A DNA stretch of 64,000 bases from Coccinella septempunctata (GCF_907165205.1 NC_058190.1:43822116-43886115), one strand, 5' to 3'; positions 25,172 to 36,050 are shown, counted from the first letter of the stretch. Program-made: numbers and translations. The notes: generated by a model from the sequence alone, not told the origin.

Positions 25172-25415
25172 CATAGACATAGAGACATGGACTGAGCAAT
25201 GTCAGCATGAAATTGGCTTTTTTTATAGAAAGAGAGAAATGATCGTCGGGCATTAACCTTGTCTTTTTTGTTCACATAGAGGTAAGTGTAGACCAATCAA
25301 TATTCTAGAAAGAGACAACTGCATTCCCGACGTGCGTTTCTCCCTGTCACTTTTTTTGACCGTATTTCATGCATAGATAGAAAGGGAAGGCACGGTCCAT
25401 GTCTATATGTCTATG
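25172..25415. mobile_element. Foldback MITE-like element
   Basis: The left arm CATAGACATAGAGACATGGA is mirrored at the right by TCCATGTCTATATGTCTATG. Pairing continues inward with gaps through GCATGAAAT / ATTTCATGC, AAAGAGAGAAAT and CGTCGGGCA / TCCCGACG, so arms are about 90 bp within a 244-bp unit. No target duplication was identified. It lies between a telomere-like tract and the intron 3' of the MNNL exon. Confidence 0.65.
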
Positions 25416-25439
25416 TTCGCAGGTGACAGTACAAGGCCT

Positions 25440-25473
25440 TAACCTAACCTAACCCAACCTAACCTAACCTAAC
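25440..25473 (-). repeat. Interstitial TTAGG telomere-type repeat
   Basis: Seven nearly perfect CCTAA units (TTAGG on the minus strand), one of them CCCAA. TTAGG is the usual arthropod telomere unit, though several beetle lineages have replaced it. The tract is short and surrounded by ordinary sequence, so it is interstitial and not a chromosome end. Confidence 0.85.
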
Positions 25474-25778
25474 AATTTCTGAAAGCTTGTTCCATCTATT
25501 CTGGAAGCCATGCAAAAGCCCAAGTTCATTATTTCTGGATTCTCTCTGTTTAGACCTAATGATGTATTTTCATTTCATTTTGCTGAAGTTATAGTAGTAG
25601 ATAGAAATAAACTTTATTGAAACAATGTTTTAAAGGGCTAACGAAGTAGGTCTTCCTGTCCATATACAGAGTCATCTTCTATAAAGTATAAAAAAATTTT
25701 TTTTTTTTAATTTTTTATACTTTCATTTATTTCATATACCCAAGTCGTATCTATAATCGTATGAAAAAATCGACTTAC

Positions 25779-26075
25779 CGTCCATCTGAACGAGAAAGGC
25801 AGCACCAGCTTCCCTCTTTCTGGATCGGCCAAGGTGAACGAACTCTGTCCTAGCACGCTGCTCGAGGTGTTCCCGAAGGAGCAAGTACCGGTGCTCGTCA
25901 CGTTGCTCTGGTACTCTTTGAGGCACAGCCGGAAGAAAGTGTTACAAGGGGTGGTGCAACGCGAGGTGAGGGGGTTGCGGACGGCCCCCCCACAGCACTG
26001 CCCTGTCGTTAGCTCGGACCGAGGGTTGGCCATCTCGAGCACTTGGAGTTCAAAGAATCCGGATCCATTCGCGCA
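25779..26075 (-). CDS. Ser: Serrate/Jagged-type Notch ligand, single internal exon (MNNL domain)
   Basis: This exon encodes 99 residues matching the N-terminal MNNL domain of Serrate/Jagged ligands, the membrane proteins that activate or cis-inhibit Notch on neighbouring cells. Visible family landmarks in order are GFFELQVLEM near the start, a GQCCGG cysteine cluster, CNTFFRLCLKEYQ, CSFGNTSS, FTLADPERG, and VLPFSFRWT at the end. The open frame is bounded by splice signals: a pyrimidine-rich tract ending TGCAG before 26075, and a donor GGTAAGTCG after 25779. Both junctions fall between codons (phase 0), and 297 bp is exactly 99 codons. From memory, human JAG1 exon 2 starts and stops at the same places in the protein (CG.SG.FELEIL to VLPFSFAWP). 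Neither the upstream signal-peptide exon nor the downstream DSL or EGF exons were recognised, so flanking introns look long. A Serrate-like identity is preferred over Delta because of CLKEYQ and the CSFG segment. The family call is firm; orthology to Ser rather than another Jagged-type gene is inferred. Confidence 0.9.
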
Positions 26076-29000
26076 CTGCAAAAAAAAATAAAATAAACTA
26101 TAAAGAATCAATAAATACAGAGAAAAATTAAAATAGGAACACCCTGCAAGAGATAGAAAATAGTTAATCAGTCCGATTATTAATTCAGGACCACATAGGT
26201 ATCATAAAAGGTATGAATGTACCAAAATTCAAGTAAAAAAGGATTCAACTCCATGCAAAAGATGCAGACATATAAGTCAGCTTTACACTATATGTAATAC
26301 CTTTCTCTGTTTCATCTAATGATGGATGTGAGAATAGACGCTAAGTACTGAGGAATCCGCAGACGTAAAATAAGTTGGGCAACAATCAATGGCAAGAAAA
26401 ATTGATGAAAAAAACGTCCGTTAAGCAATTTGAAGAATTTTCTGCACTTATCTGATGCATGCATGGCGGTCGCTCACTAAGGACTATATAAATACTGCGG
26501 TCAGCTAACTAAAAAGGAAGAAAACTAACATGTGTAAATTGTGAACAATTAGATCCGACAGAGTTGTCGAGGCACCATCAACGCCTAGCTCAAGTTGGCT
26601 ACGGCAGTAGCTTTATGGCGCACAGGAATCATCCTATAAACTGTGTCGTGTTTTTTACACCCTCCTGATAAATAATTCATCTGGAGCAGCTCTCAAAGAT
26701 CTCCGAATTGATATCGACATGACTGGTGTAAGAGAAACAGCGTCTGAGTCTGCCATTAACATAATGCCAACTATAACATTCTGTAGATGTTATCCCAGAT
26801 ACTACGAGTTCTGCGAAGACGCTCAATCGATGGAATACATAATATTATTAAATGCAGACGGACAATCAAACTATACGGCCGTTTTTGTTCGGCGTTTCAC
26901 ACTGGATACGCTACGAACGAGATCCGTTTCAACTTTTTCAGGAATTTATCGGAATAATCGATATGCATGACAATGTTCTAGATCCAGTTTAATAGGCAAC
27001 ACCGGCCACCGTTGTGAATTTCATCTTTCATGTGCTATATTTTTAATGGGCGAAGAATTCGAGTTTTTAGTATTAGGAATGTAACTGTTCGTCGACGACA
27101 GTCCGTTTCTCAGGAGATTTGAGACGATAAAACACAGATTTGTAGCATATTAATGTTTGTCGCTAATTAAAGCATTCGTACGATGTTATCTGCTACGTTT
27201 TATGACTACTTATCGATCTTTATATTTCAGACCAGTCGCTCTCGGCCGAGAAGAGTGTGAAATGACAAACAAATTCACATGCTTCTTATAAATGCTGGCC
27301 CAAGATAAGAAATATTAGCATGTCATGAATCTCGATTTCGAGAAGTAACCGAACTTAACACGCTCACGTTTTTGATGCAAAGAGTGTTGAGGTCCATCAA
27401 CTATAAATATTCACGACCAAGAGAATAAATGTCGACATAAATGTCTTTATTCGAAATATTTCCGCAGCATCTGGAATTATCCAAGCAATTCGAATAGGAT
27501 CTTCAGATCCTACATCCTATAGCATACATCTGTCGACGAATTTTGACCGGAAACTGGGATATTACTGAAAATGATTCTCTTCCATTATATTTCATAAAAA
27601 TATTGTTTCTTTCAAGATTTCCGTGCTCTGAGTATAGTTTCATTTATTATTCATACACATAAACAACAAATGTAGTTATAAAGATGAAATTGAGAGATAG
27701 AGCTATCCTTTCCTGGTTTCCATTATCTTAATCTTCACAAAGTAACTAGGCAAAACCCATTGGAATGCTTATTATGCCATCTATCCTTCATAAATATTCC
27801 ACATGGACGTATATATTATCTATAGACGTGTCTACGCAGGATATTGAGTTTTTCTCACTGAAACATTCATTAGTTAGACGAACTCTGATTTCTGATGCCG
27901 GCGGAAATGTAACCTTATAATATTAAAACGCAGAATCTTTCATGAAAATGTTGATTTGATGGAAAAAAAAGTGTAATTACGAGTTATTACGATTGTGGAA
28001 AATTCAAAACAAAGTCTGGAATTAAAAACAGATGATACAATGAATGTGTAATGAGATTCAGACAGGAGTGAACAGAGAGAGCAGATATAAGGATAGGAAT
28101 GACCAATTCCCATCAAATTTCGTTTCCAGCCTTCCCTATTAAATTTTAGACGGTGAAGAAACCTTTCTTTCTGTGTGACTCAACTATCATCCATCCTTTC
28201 AATGTTCCTAACAAAAGGCAATATGAGATATCAAACCGCAACTCTAATTCATCTGGATCAGCTTACAGTTAACTTGTAGGGAATCCTCTTACATAGAAAC
28301 AGAACTACAAAAGCTCGTATTAAAGTAACGCGTTAAGAGGTGTCATCATAAATATGTAGAGTTAGTAATGTCAGATTGAGATTAACGATTATTTCTCATG
28401 CCGTTTTGTGAATCGAGAAAATTATTAATAAGTTGTTTTATAACACTTATACGTCTCACTCACAACAATGAATCAATTTGTTAAAGTCGGTTGACTTGTA
28501 ATTGAATTATTCAAAGAAATCGATAACTTGCTGTGAAGGCAAACCTTTGTTACAAACAAAAGATAGGGCTTCGTCCACTGCATGAGCTACCGTTCGTATA
28601 GATAGCACCAATCCAGTTGGGTCAATGCATAATTGATGAATTAATTAAGTCGATATGGTCCAAAATTGATAACTTTGAAACACGCCAAAGGGAAAACGAT
28701 GTCTGGAAGTTATATTTATTTATCTTGTATATAAGTGCGATAAGGATGCATGGGAAATGTATTCGTACGATGCAAAAAAATTCCTTCGCGGAACCAATAT
28801 TTGCATATCTTTTGCATGAGTGTTTTTGACGCAGATTTAGACGGAAAGCAAATTCGATAAAGCGAGGATATGACAGGGAAGTGAGATTCATTTCCCGTTA
28901 TTTCCCTTCGATTTGTAATCGATTTGATGGAATGTGTGTCAGTAAAACGAATGTCAATAAGATTGAGGTGATACTCGGGTAATAGCGTTTGAATCAGCGT

Positions 29001-29114
29001 CCTATCTGGCAATTTTGAACGGTTAGATCGTGAGTAATGGTTTTCGAGTGAAAATTGGATAGTACGTTGAAGAGGATCATTTTATAATGAAGAACCTCGC
29101 ATGATAATGAGGAA
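26076..29114 (-). other. Probable intron upstream of the MNNL exon
   Basis: This DNA lies immediately 5' (in gene orientation) of the Serrate-type exon. No signal-peptide exon could be identified. Frames at 26719-26970 and 28617-29012 look like chance. Confidence 0.5.
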
Positions 29115-29200
29115 ACCGAAATGATGGTAAAGGGAAAAGGTGTTTCCTTTGATCAGGGGAATATTCTTGTATGTACAAGTCTTAGACTCAACCTGTATGT
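29115..29200 (+). repeat. Family A right-end fragment next to mariner copy 3
   Basis: Reads GGTGTTTCCTTTGATCAGGG, then TGTACAAGTCTTAGACTCAA and CCTGTA. Mariner copy 3 starts two bases after this end, at a TA. Confidence 0.6.
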
Positions 29201-29718
29201 ACGAGGATATATTGAAAAATTCTTAGCCTACTATACAACCCCAAACAAAATTTCAATTTCAAATGATAGTCAGATGGAGCCAAATCTGGTGAATAAGGGG
29301 GGTGTGTTAGTAATTGAAACCCTATTTTGTGTGCAGGGGCGCTGTCTTGCAAAAACAAAACACCTTTGAATAGCTTTCCGCGTCTTTTCTCTTCAATTTT
29401 TTCCCGTAGAGTGGTCAGTAATGTCGAATAGTAATCTCCGGTTATTGTTCTATCCCTAACCAAAGAATCAATCATGATTACTCCATGGCAATGCCAAAAA
29501 ACTGAAGCAAGAACTTTTCCAGCAGATTTTTGGACACGAAACTTCTTAGGTCTTGGAGAACCAGAGTGTCACCATTCCATCGATTGTTGCTTTGTCTCAT
29601 CCATAGTAACAATTCGGTTTAAGTCTACATCGTTTTCAAATCGAGCACAGATCGAACGCGATGCTTCTACCCTTGTATGCTTTTGGTCAACATAGAAACA
29701 TTTGAGGATCCATTCTGC

Positions 29719-30810
29719 CAAGGGCGGCTCGTCAGAGGAGGCAAGGGAGGCTAAGCCTCCTCATAAAGCTTAGAGCTAAAATACATTCACTTCGAGCATG
29801 TCCTCATTTTCAGAAAGTAATTTCTATATAAATTTTCCGAACACCTGAACTAGATATTCAGATAAAAATTATTTCATTTTTCGGTCCTCCGCTCATAAAA
29901 ATCCAGCATAACAATCATACAATCCACAGGCTGCGTACGTGTCCGCCGCGTCGAATGTGAATATTTCCTAGTACTGCCTTACTGCCTATTCGGACGGAGG
30001 CTGTTGGGCCTGCTGCCTCCGTTGATAGTGTAACTCACGCATACGTTCTCTGGACTCGCATACTAGCCGAACAAGAATTCAGCTGACTTACTGTACCATA
30101 TTCGCCCGTAAAATGTACCAGAGGAGGCTCAGCTCCCCTGTTCTCCATTGATTCTTTCGTGCCGTCTTCGACTATATTCGCTTGATCTCCGACGGTAGGG
30201 GCGTTGTCCGGCGGTAGTTGTTATGATTTCAATTTTTAATTTGAATGTAACGACTTCGTGGAGAACTGGAACTTCGGGAAATTTGTGATATATTCTTGTT
30301 AAGATAGGTTGTTTTGTTAGGGCGTTAGGGGTAAGTACTGATACGGATCAAAAAATAAAATGGAATTGAATATTGAGAATTAACTGTACACGTTGTTAAA
30401 ACCTTTACAAGACCTCCACCAAATTTAATTACACTAAAGTCTACCGAAAGCGTCAGAATAGAAGTTTCAGTGTTGTTTGGTAGTTTTGGTACGATAAATG
30501 TGATTTGTTAACTGGATCGATCAAACGGGAAAAATTATTTTGCTGGCCATATTTACTATTTCCTCATCAAACAGAATATACTTCATGGTTCAAAACGGGG
30601 TTTTCCGAATTGAAAAATTTACCGCGATCTATCGAAAGGCATAACAAGTAAAAGGAGCATATAGCATCCTCTTGCATTCAAAATTAATCTTAGAACTGAC
30701 AACTTTTCATTATGTTGAAGAAGTATACTTTATTGACTGATAAGAGTTTGTTCCAACACTCCTCGAAAACTATTAGCCTCCTCAGCTCTCATGACCACGA
30801 GCCGCCACTG
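29719..30810 (+). mobile_element. Non-autonomous hAT element nested in mariner copy 3
   Basis: The insertion is exactly bounded by an 8-bp direct repeat CATTCTGC at 29711-29718 and 30811-30818, the target duplication size typical of hAT. Its ends are imperfect inverted repeats: CAAGGGCGGCTCGT on the left, and CAGTGGCGGCTCGT when the right end is read on the minus strand, followed on both sides by GGAGGCTAA-like subterminal sequence. At 1092 bp it is far too short to carry a full hAT transposase, so it is a deletion derivative. It must be younger than the mariner it splits. Confidence 0.9.
30410..30690 (+). pseudogene. hAT transposase N-terminal (TTF-type zinc finger) remnant
   Basis: Inside the hAT element the plus strand retains a recognisable N-terminal piece of a hAT transposase of the zinc-finger MYM-type-1-like group. 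It reads PPPNLITLKSTESVRIEVSV near 30415-30475. After a frame change it continues as FWYDKCDLLTGS, KREKLFCWPYLLFP, SWFKTGFSELKNL and SIERHNK, then a stop codon and KEHI near 30650. The FCWPYLLF and GF..L.NL..SI..H pattern is the family's TTF-type zinc-finger signature. The DDE/RNase H catalytic domain and the dimerisation domain are absent. Confidence 0.78.
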
Positions 30811-31559
30811 CATTCTGCAGCAATTTCTCACGTCCAAATTGACGTGAACTATATATGATGAAGGCGTTATTATGAAATATTCAGTGTTTCAGATATGCGT
30901 TTTAGCCCAATTCGACGGTCTGATAAAATCATGTAATGAACTGCATCGATATCGATATTTTCAGGGACTGACATAGAAACTGTCCTTCCCTATCGGTCTT
31001 CATCTTCAATGAAAAATTTACCTCTTTTGAAGCTTGCAGTCTAATTTCTCACGTTTGCATACGAAGGACATTGATCACCAAAAGTATTAAGGATATCTTC
31101 GTAAATCTGCTTACATCTTAACCCTTTTAAATACAGGTACTTGATGATGGCCCGTTGCTCCAATTTTTCGATTTTCACATCGGTGGACATCTTCTTTCTT
31201 TTAATTTATTGCGTAACTCTGGTTTACTTTTTTGACCTCAAATTTCACACTGACACTTCTAATGAGTTATTGTTCGTTGCTATGGAAACGCAATAATTTT
31301 TTATGCATGGAACTGGTCTAGGCTAACTAGACAAAAAAACTGTGGCTCATGTGATGATCACGAACCAATCCAAAGAGGGGTGAGAGAATGAGAAAAAATA
31401 ATCTCCATTTTTTTGAGTAGGTTTCCTTGAATCGAGGAGCATCTTTTCATTCTCCTATATCTGCTCGGTTACGAGTCGAGATCAATGAAATGGCTTTTGT
31501 ACCGAACCTAAACTTGCACATCGCCGAGGTATGTCTAAGAAGGTCATATTGGGTTTTGA

Positions 31560-31770
31560 TATTTATTCAAAATCCAGTTTGTTAGTCTGGCACAAACACA
31601 GCTGGATAGAGATTGCGTGTCGGTCAGTTGGTACGAGCGAGAGGGAGATAGAGATGGTAAAATAGTCGGTCTACGGTGCTGTCAGGCGAGACCGCGGCCT
31701 CTCCTAGTGGAAAAACGACCAAAAACAATCTCCGAGCTCTCCGCGTATTATTATTCTCGAGAATCGTTTC
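31560..31770 (+). promoter_or_regulatory. Promoter-like segment (weak)
   Basis: A CpG-rich stretch has TCAGTTGG at 31623-31630, matching the arthropod initiator TCAGT. It is followed by a GAGA-rich run (GCGAGAGGGAGATAGAGATG) and an AGATGG near the downstream-element position. No TATA box is evident and no coding exon was found next to it. Confidence 0.22.
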
Positions 31771-32429
31771 ATTTGAGCACCTAAAAACTTAAATGACCTC
31801 TTAGGCATTGTTAAGTTAATAAGTTTTACAGGTTAAGTTTTTATCGGTTAGAAAATGGCCCCACGGTTGGTTCACCTATTAATTAGACCTGTTTTTGTCA
31901 TGTTGGAAGAGGAGATTTTACAATAATTGTAGATCGCTGGGTGTATGTACTGAAATTGGGTTCGGTGGTTTTTTTTCGGCTCTTCGGAAATGAAGAAACG
32001 ACTGCGATAACTCTTGGGAGTGGTTGTTACGAGTTTTTCTCGTTAACGCTTAGAGGAGATGTATTTTCTTCAGCGCTCACTAAAACGAAGAAAAAATAAC
32101 GATAACTTATGTGGAGCTTCCCTATTTTCGGTTCATTATCTAAAATGAAGAACCTTTGGTGTAAATTGAAAAAAAACACAAAGGTTATATTAACTTAACT
32201 GAGACTCAAAAAGGTATTGCTACAATCTTAAAGAATGAAACACTTTTAATCTCATAACTCCAGTCCACCTAGTTGAATCTCGTTTTACAGATGAGCGATT
32301 TCTAATCTAGAAAAGAACACTATTTCTTATACGAGATTCAGAACGTTGATATAGCTTTCAGGAATGAGAGAATAACATGGGAAGCCAATTCTTCTCCAGT
32401 TAAACTTTGTGCATCAGTTTCTGTACTTC

Positions 32430-33250
32430 GGAAATATTTAAATTTTTAAAATATTTCCGAAATGTTAAACATTTCGGATACATATATCCGAAAAAGTCCT
32501 AGGTATTTTACGTATTTTTCTAATATTTTTTATGTTTCTTATATTTCTCAAATATGTATTTCCAAGATATTAGAACTATTTTTGAAATATTTTCAATATT
32601 TCTCAAATATTTCCTATATCTTCTAGAACTCACAACTACTACTTTTCACTAGTAAAATTTTCCGAAAAAATTTCTGACATTTCCTCGTCCTTCTGATATG
32701 GCCGGAATATTTCTGAAATTTTTTGAATATTCATATTTCCGACATATATCCGATATTTTCGAGGATATTTTCCATATTTCTCAAGTTTTTTTTTCTAGAA
32801 TTTTTACACCTATTTCTAAAGTGGAAAGCTTCTCGCATTAACCTAGATAATAAAATTTTGCACACCTATTTCCGCAGTATTTCTGAGAATTACTAATGTT
32901 ACTGATGTGACCGAAATATTCCCGAAATTCTTCAGATATTTTCAGTATTTCTGAAATATTTCCGATGATTCTCAGATATTTCCCATATTTTTATTTGTAC
33001 ACCTATTTCTGAATTTCTGAATTTTCTGAAACGCATTGTTGGATAATTTATAAATATTCATCGACATTTCGGATTGATCTTGAAGAAATAAATATTTCCC
33101 TCAATGTTCACAATATTTTCTAAATATTTTCGGTATTTCTCAAATATTCCCGAGAATATTCCTGATATTTCTGTTATTTTCTATAATTTCTGAAATCTTT
33201 TCGATATTTTCGAATATTTCGCAACTTTCCAATGCATTTCTTAGAATTTT
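32430..33250. repeat. Degenerate low-complexity tandem array (ATATTTCYGA type)
   Basis: About 800 bp of irregularly repeated AAATATTTCCGAAATATTTC-like words, with units of about 10-14 bp and many variants (TTTTCGATATTTT, TTTCTCAAATATT). No coding signal. It looks like a decayed minisatellite. Confidence 0.75.
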
Positions 33251-33319
33251 TACCCCTATTTCCTAAGTAAAGAACCCTGGAGATCCCTCAGAATCTGCCC
33301 TGTTGATATATACTAATTT

Positions 33320-34100
33320 CTTAGGCAACGATGGAAGAGGGAATAGGGGAAAATTAGCTGGGAAATCACTATTTACGAGCGACGAAAAGAAAGCTTCAGA
33401 AATTCGACGTTTGGCAAACAAAGCTACGTCAGCTGTCAGTTGGACAAAAGTGAGGTTAGCACAGCACCGATCAGACAGGGGTGGGTAACGCCGATTCAAC
33501 TCATCTATATCAAAAAGTGGTAAAATTCATTTTATTATGATTTTCAAAGACAAATCGGCCCTAATAGGCGGATCTCCAGGCCTGCTACTTTTGGTATAGT
33601 ACCTCGATAAATCCCCATCGGTATCGCATAAAACGGACGTCGATATCTGCTGTAATAACTCATTTCCCACATCACCTGCATTGTACTACCGATTAGAAAT
33701 AGTAAATTGATTGTAATGAACGGTTTTATTACCGCAGCCTCATGCCAACATAGAGCCCCAGTTAGATATCTTACCGCAGGTTACATTTCGTATCAGATAT
33801 CACGCCGGCCTGTCGAGCGAAGGAGCCAAACGTACAGCATTCACACTCGAAACGGTAATTGCCGCATAATTCAATCATCATTTTCATTTACATACAATTA
33901 AGCCGGGGGCAATGGGAAACACGATTTTCCGAGAGATCGTGTAGCGAATGCCCCATTGTTTGCCCGTGGTACAAGCTTTACGTGGTTTCGCGGAGCTTGT
34001 CTTGTACTTTTGTATTTTATGAATTTGGTAAAAGTGGACGGGACAAGGAATCGTCGTGTACTTAACTGTCATTGCGGTTCGGACCTGCGGATTTATGATG
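33320..34100. promoter_or_regulatory. GC-richer islands, function unknown
   Basis: Two islands (33320-33500 and 33560-34100) border the low-complexity array. The first contains an acceptor-like TACTAATTTCTTAG followed by an open stretch (GKLAGKSLFTSDEKKASEIR) and a donor-like AAAGTGAGG at 33445. The branch-to-acceptor distance is too short to trust. Regulatory DNA is as likely as an exon. Confidence 0.25.
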
Positions 34101-34464
34101 CATCAGTCATGCAGTCGTCAATTGTAAGGAGATTTTATGGGTTGTTTGGTGGATGCCTCGGAATTTCGACGGTGGAATGGGGTGAGGAAAATGTTGGATA
34201 AATAAACAGTCGAACTTAAGCCGGTCTCATATGTGGGGGGAACCTTCAGGTTTTCTTTGATGGCAAGGTGGCTTATGTGGTTACTGATGTTATCAAACAA
34301 TTATAATTCAATTTTTTTGGCGTTGGGACGACGATGCCACGATGACATTAGTCTTTTTCAAATAGTGGTATCCCCTAAATTGATCACGTTAATCTTCGGT
34401 CACGTTATAACAACACATTTGTTCATTTTGCTGAGTTCTGATAACAGAGCACCAGTTTTTGATA

Positions 34465-35178
34465 TACAATGTGAGTCTTTGCCTTGTATGAATGTTTTGA
34501 CAGCAGATTCTTGAGGTCAAAGTAAACACTTTTTTGCTTTACCATTTCTTTAGAATCGGCTTGGTTTGAAAGATACAGGATGTTGAAAAACTATAAAAAA
34601 ATGTTATTTTTACTTCTTTATCACAAACAGTTTTATCGAATGAAATGAATATCGGGATATAGTTTTTCATTTATTTGATGAATCTTTCTCGAACACAAGA
34701 TATCACCGACGTCTTCCAGTTCTCTCATTATGACCATTAAGTACCATAAAAATACCAAAAATTCAAAGAACCCCACTCTCTAACTAAGTTGGAGGTTATA
34801 CACTGAATATTGAACATTTTGTAAAATAAAAGTATTCCTCATATTTTCTCGTATAATGCGCTGTTTTCGATCAACTTGATGTCCAAAAATTAAAAGGTAT
34901 CTGTGAAATTTGAAAAGTTCGGTACTTTGGCTGAATACAACTCTGTTTAAAAGATCCACAGATGTGTAATGTCCGAGGTAATGTCACAGATTTAGCTAGT
35001 TATTCTGAAGGTAATTTTGTTTTTTCAGGAGTGGCACAGCTCATTATGAAAACTTCAAATCTTTTTATCAGGATCGAATCGGAAAAAATGTTATAGAAAA
35101 AGTGTTTCTCGAGGTGTTTCTTTTGGCCTCAAAAATCTAGTGTTAGAATATTTGTACGAGTCAAAAACTCATCCTGTA
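34465..35178 (+). mobile_element. Family A MITE-like element
   Basis: Starts at a decayed TACAATGTGAGTCTTTG and ends GAGTCAAAAACTCATCCTGTA. It is colinear with the 8709 copy throughout, including the AAGATATCACCGACGTCTTC block and GGCACAGCTCATTATGAAAA near the right. Confidence 0.8.
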
Positions 35179-35180
35179 TA

Positions 35181-35389
35181 GTCTCAGATTTAGCTATTTA
35201 TTCTGAAGGTAATTTTGCTCGTAATTTTGTTTCTCTAGGGGTGGCACAGCTCATTATAAAAACTTAAAATAGCTATATCTTTTGATCAGGGCCGAATTGA
35301 ACAAAATTGGTATAGGAAAAAAGTGTTTTTTTTTTACCTCAAGAAATCTACTGTTAAAATATTTGTACGAGTTAAAGATTCACCCTGTA
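35181..35389 (+). mobile_element. Family A right-end fragment in tandem with the preceding copy
   Basis: About 210 bp repeating the right third of family A (CAGATTTAGCTA, GGGGTGGCACAGCTCATTAT, GATCAGGGCCGAAT) and ending TTAAAGATTCACCCTGTA. It follows the full copy head to tail with no spacer. This suggests unequal exchange or end-to-end insertion with deletion. Confidence 0.75.
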
Positions 35390-35995
35390 ATTTTTCGTTT
35401 TTCCGAGAACCGTTGCTTTCAGCAATAAATTACAAAAGACCGTATTTCTTACAAAAATAAATTTTTCAACGCTATCCTGATATAAATAAGAAAAAAGTTC
35501 CTTGCGTAACAAATTGATAATTTTATTGATTGCTTTCTCATTCCCATAGAATATCTACTCAATTTAATTTATGTTTATGTTAGTTTTGTGATCTAAGAAA
35601 AAAAAACTGAAAAATTACTTCCGGGTGATATCTTTGGGGAGTTCTATCTAAGCAGGGAGGCTGAAAAACAATTACATGAAAGACCCACACGTATTTTTCA
35701 CAAGAAATCACCCCTTCTATTTTTTGAAACTTTTCATTTAAACCCTGTAAGGTGATCCTTGGGAGCCATTTCCTAGATCAGTTGTTTCATCCATCCTTCT
35801 CTCTTGTCCGAGCTCTTGTCCATATTGTAACACAATAGATATTTGAATAATAAGGCATATTATTCGAAAACAGTAATTTTTTCGTTATTTATTAAACAAA
35901 TCGGTAGGTTACTTTTCATGCTTATATTAATTCGAACACAAAAAATTGGAAAAGACTGACGTCCAGTGAAGACAGTTTACGCGATTGGAGATTCA

Positions 35996-36050
35996 TAACC
36001 AGGGCGGTCACCCATCCAAATATTGGACCCGTCGGCTGCTGCCTGACTAC
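35996..36050 (-). ncRNA. 5S rRNA-like fragment (possible 5S pseudogene or SINE piece)
   Basis: On the minus strand the sequence reads GGCAGCAGCCGACGGGTCCA, then ATATTTGGATGGGTGACCGC and CCTGG. This resembles the 3' half of arthropod 5S rRNA around the box C internal promoter (GCAGCGTCGGG, then TACTTGGATGGGTGACCGC in related repeats). The 5' half of a 5S gene is not present. It could be a 5S-derived SINE head or a chance match of about 20 bases. Confidence 0.35.

Larger units (their letters stand above)
29202..31333 (-). mobile_element. mariner copy 3, interrupted by a hAT element
   Basis: The 3' inverted repeat (CGAGGATATATTGAAAAATT) starts at 29202 after a TA. The 5' end is recognisable up to GGCTAACTAGACA near 31333, after which the terminal repeat is replaced by unrelated DNA. 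Removing the inserted hAT (29719-30810) and one 8-bp duplication leaves about 1.03 kb of mariner. A further internal deletion joins APSDYHL directly to the 3' UTR, so the transposase C-terminus is gone. Pieces of the frame are readable at 29250-29475 (GRTITGDYYSTLL, FLQDSAPAHK, PPYSPDLAPSDYHL) and 30818-31200. Confidence 0.9.

Noticed and set aside
25707..25778. Extension of the Serrate-type frame beyond the donor (SRFFHTIIDTTWVYEIN)
   Set aside because: It lies after a strong GGTAAGT donor and does not match the family, so it is intron read-through.
26719..26970. 83-codon plus-strand frame upstream of the MNNL exon
   Set aside because: Opposite strand to the gene, no domain, no splice context.
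33326..33447. Plus-strand exon candidate between TACTAATTTCTTAG and AAAGTGAGG
   Set aside because: The branch-point-like sequence is too close to the acceptor, there is no pyrimidine tract, and no domain is recognisable in the 40-codon frame.
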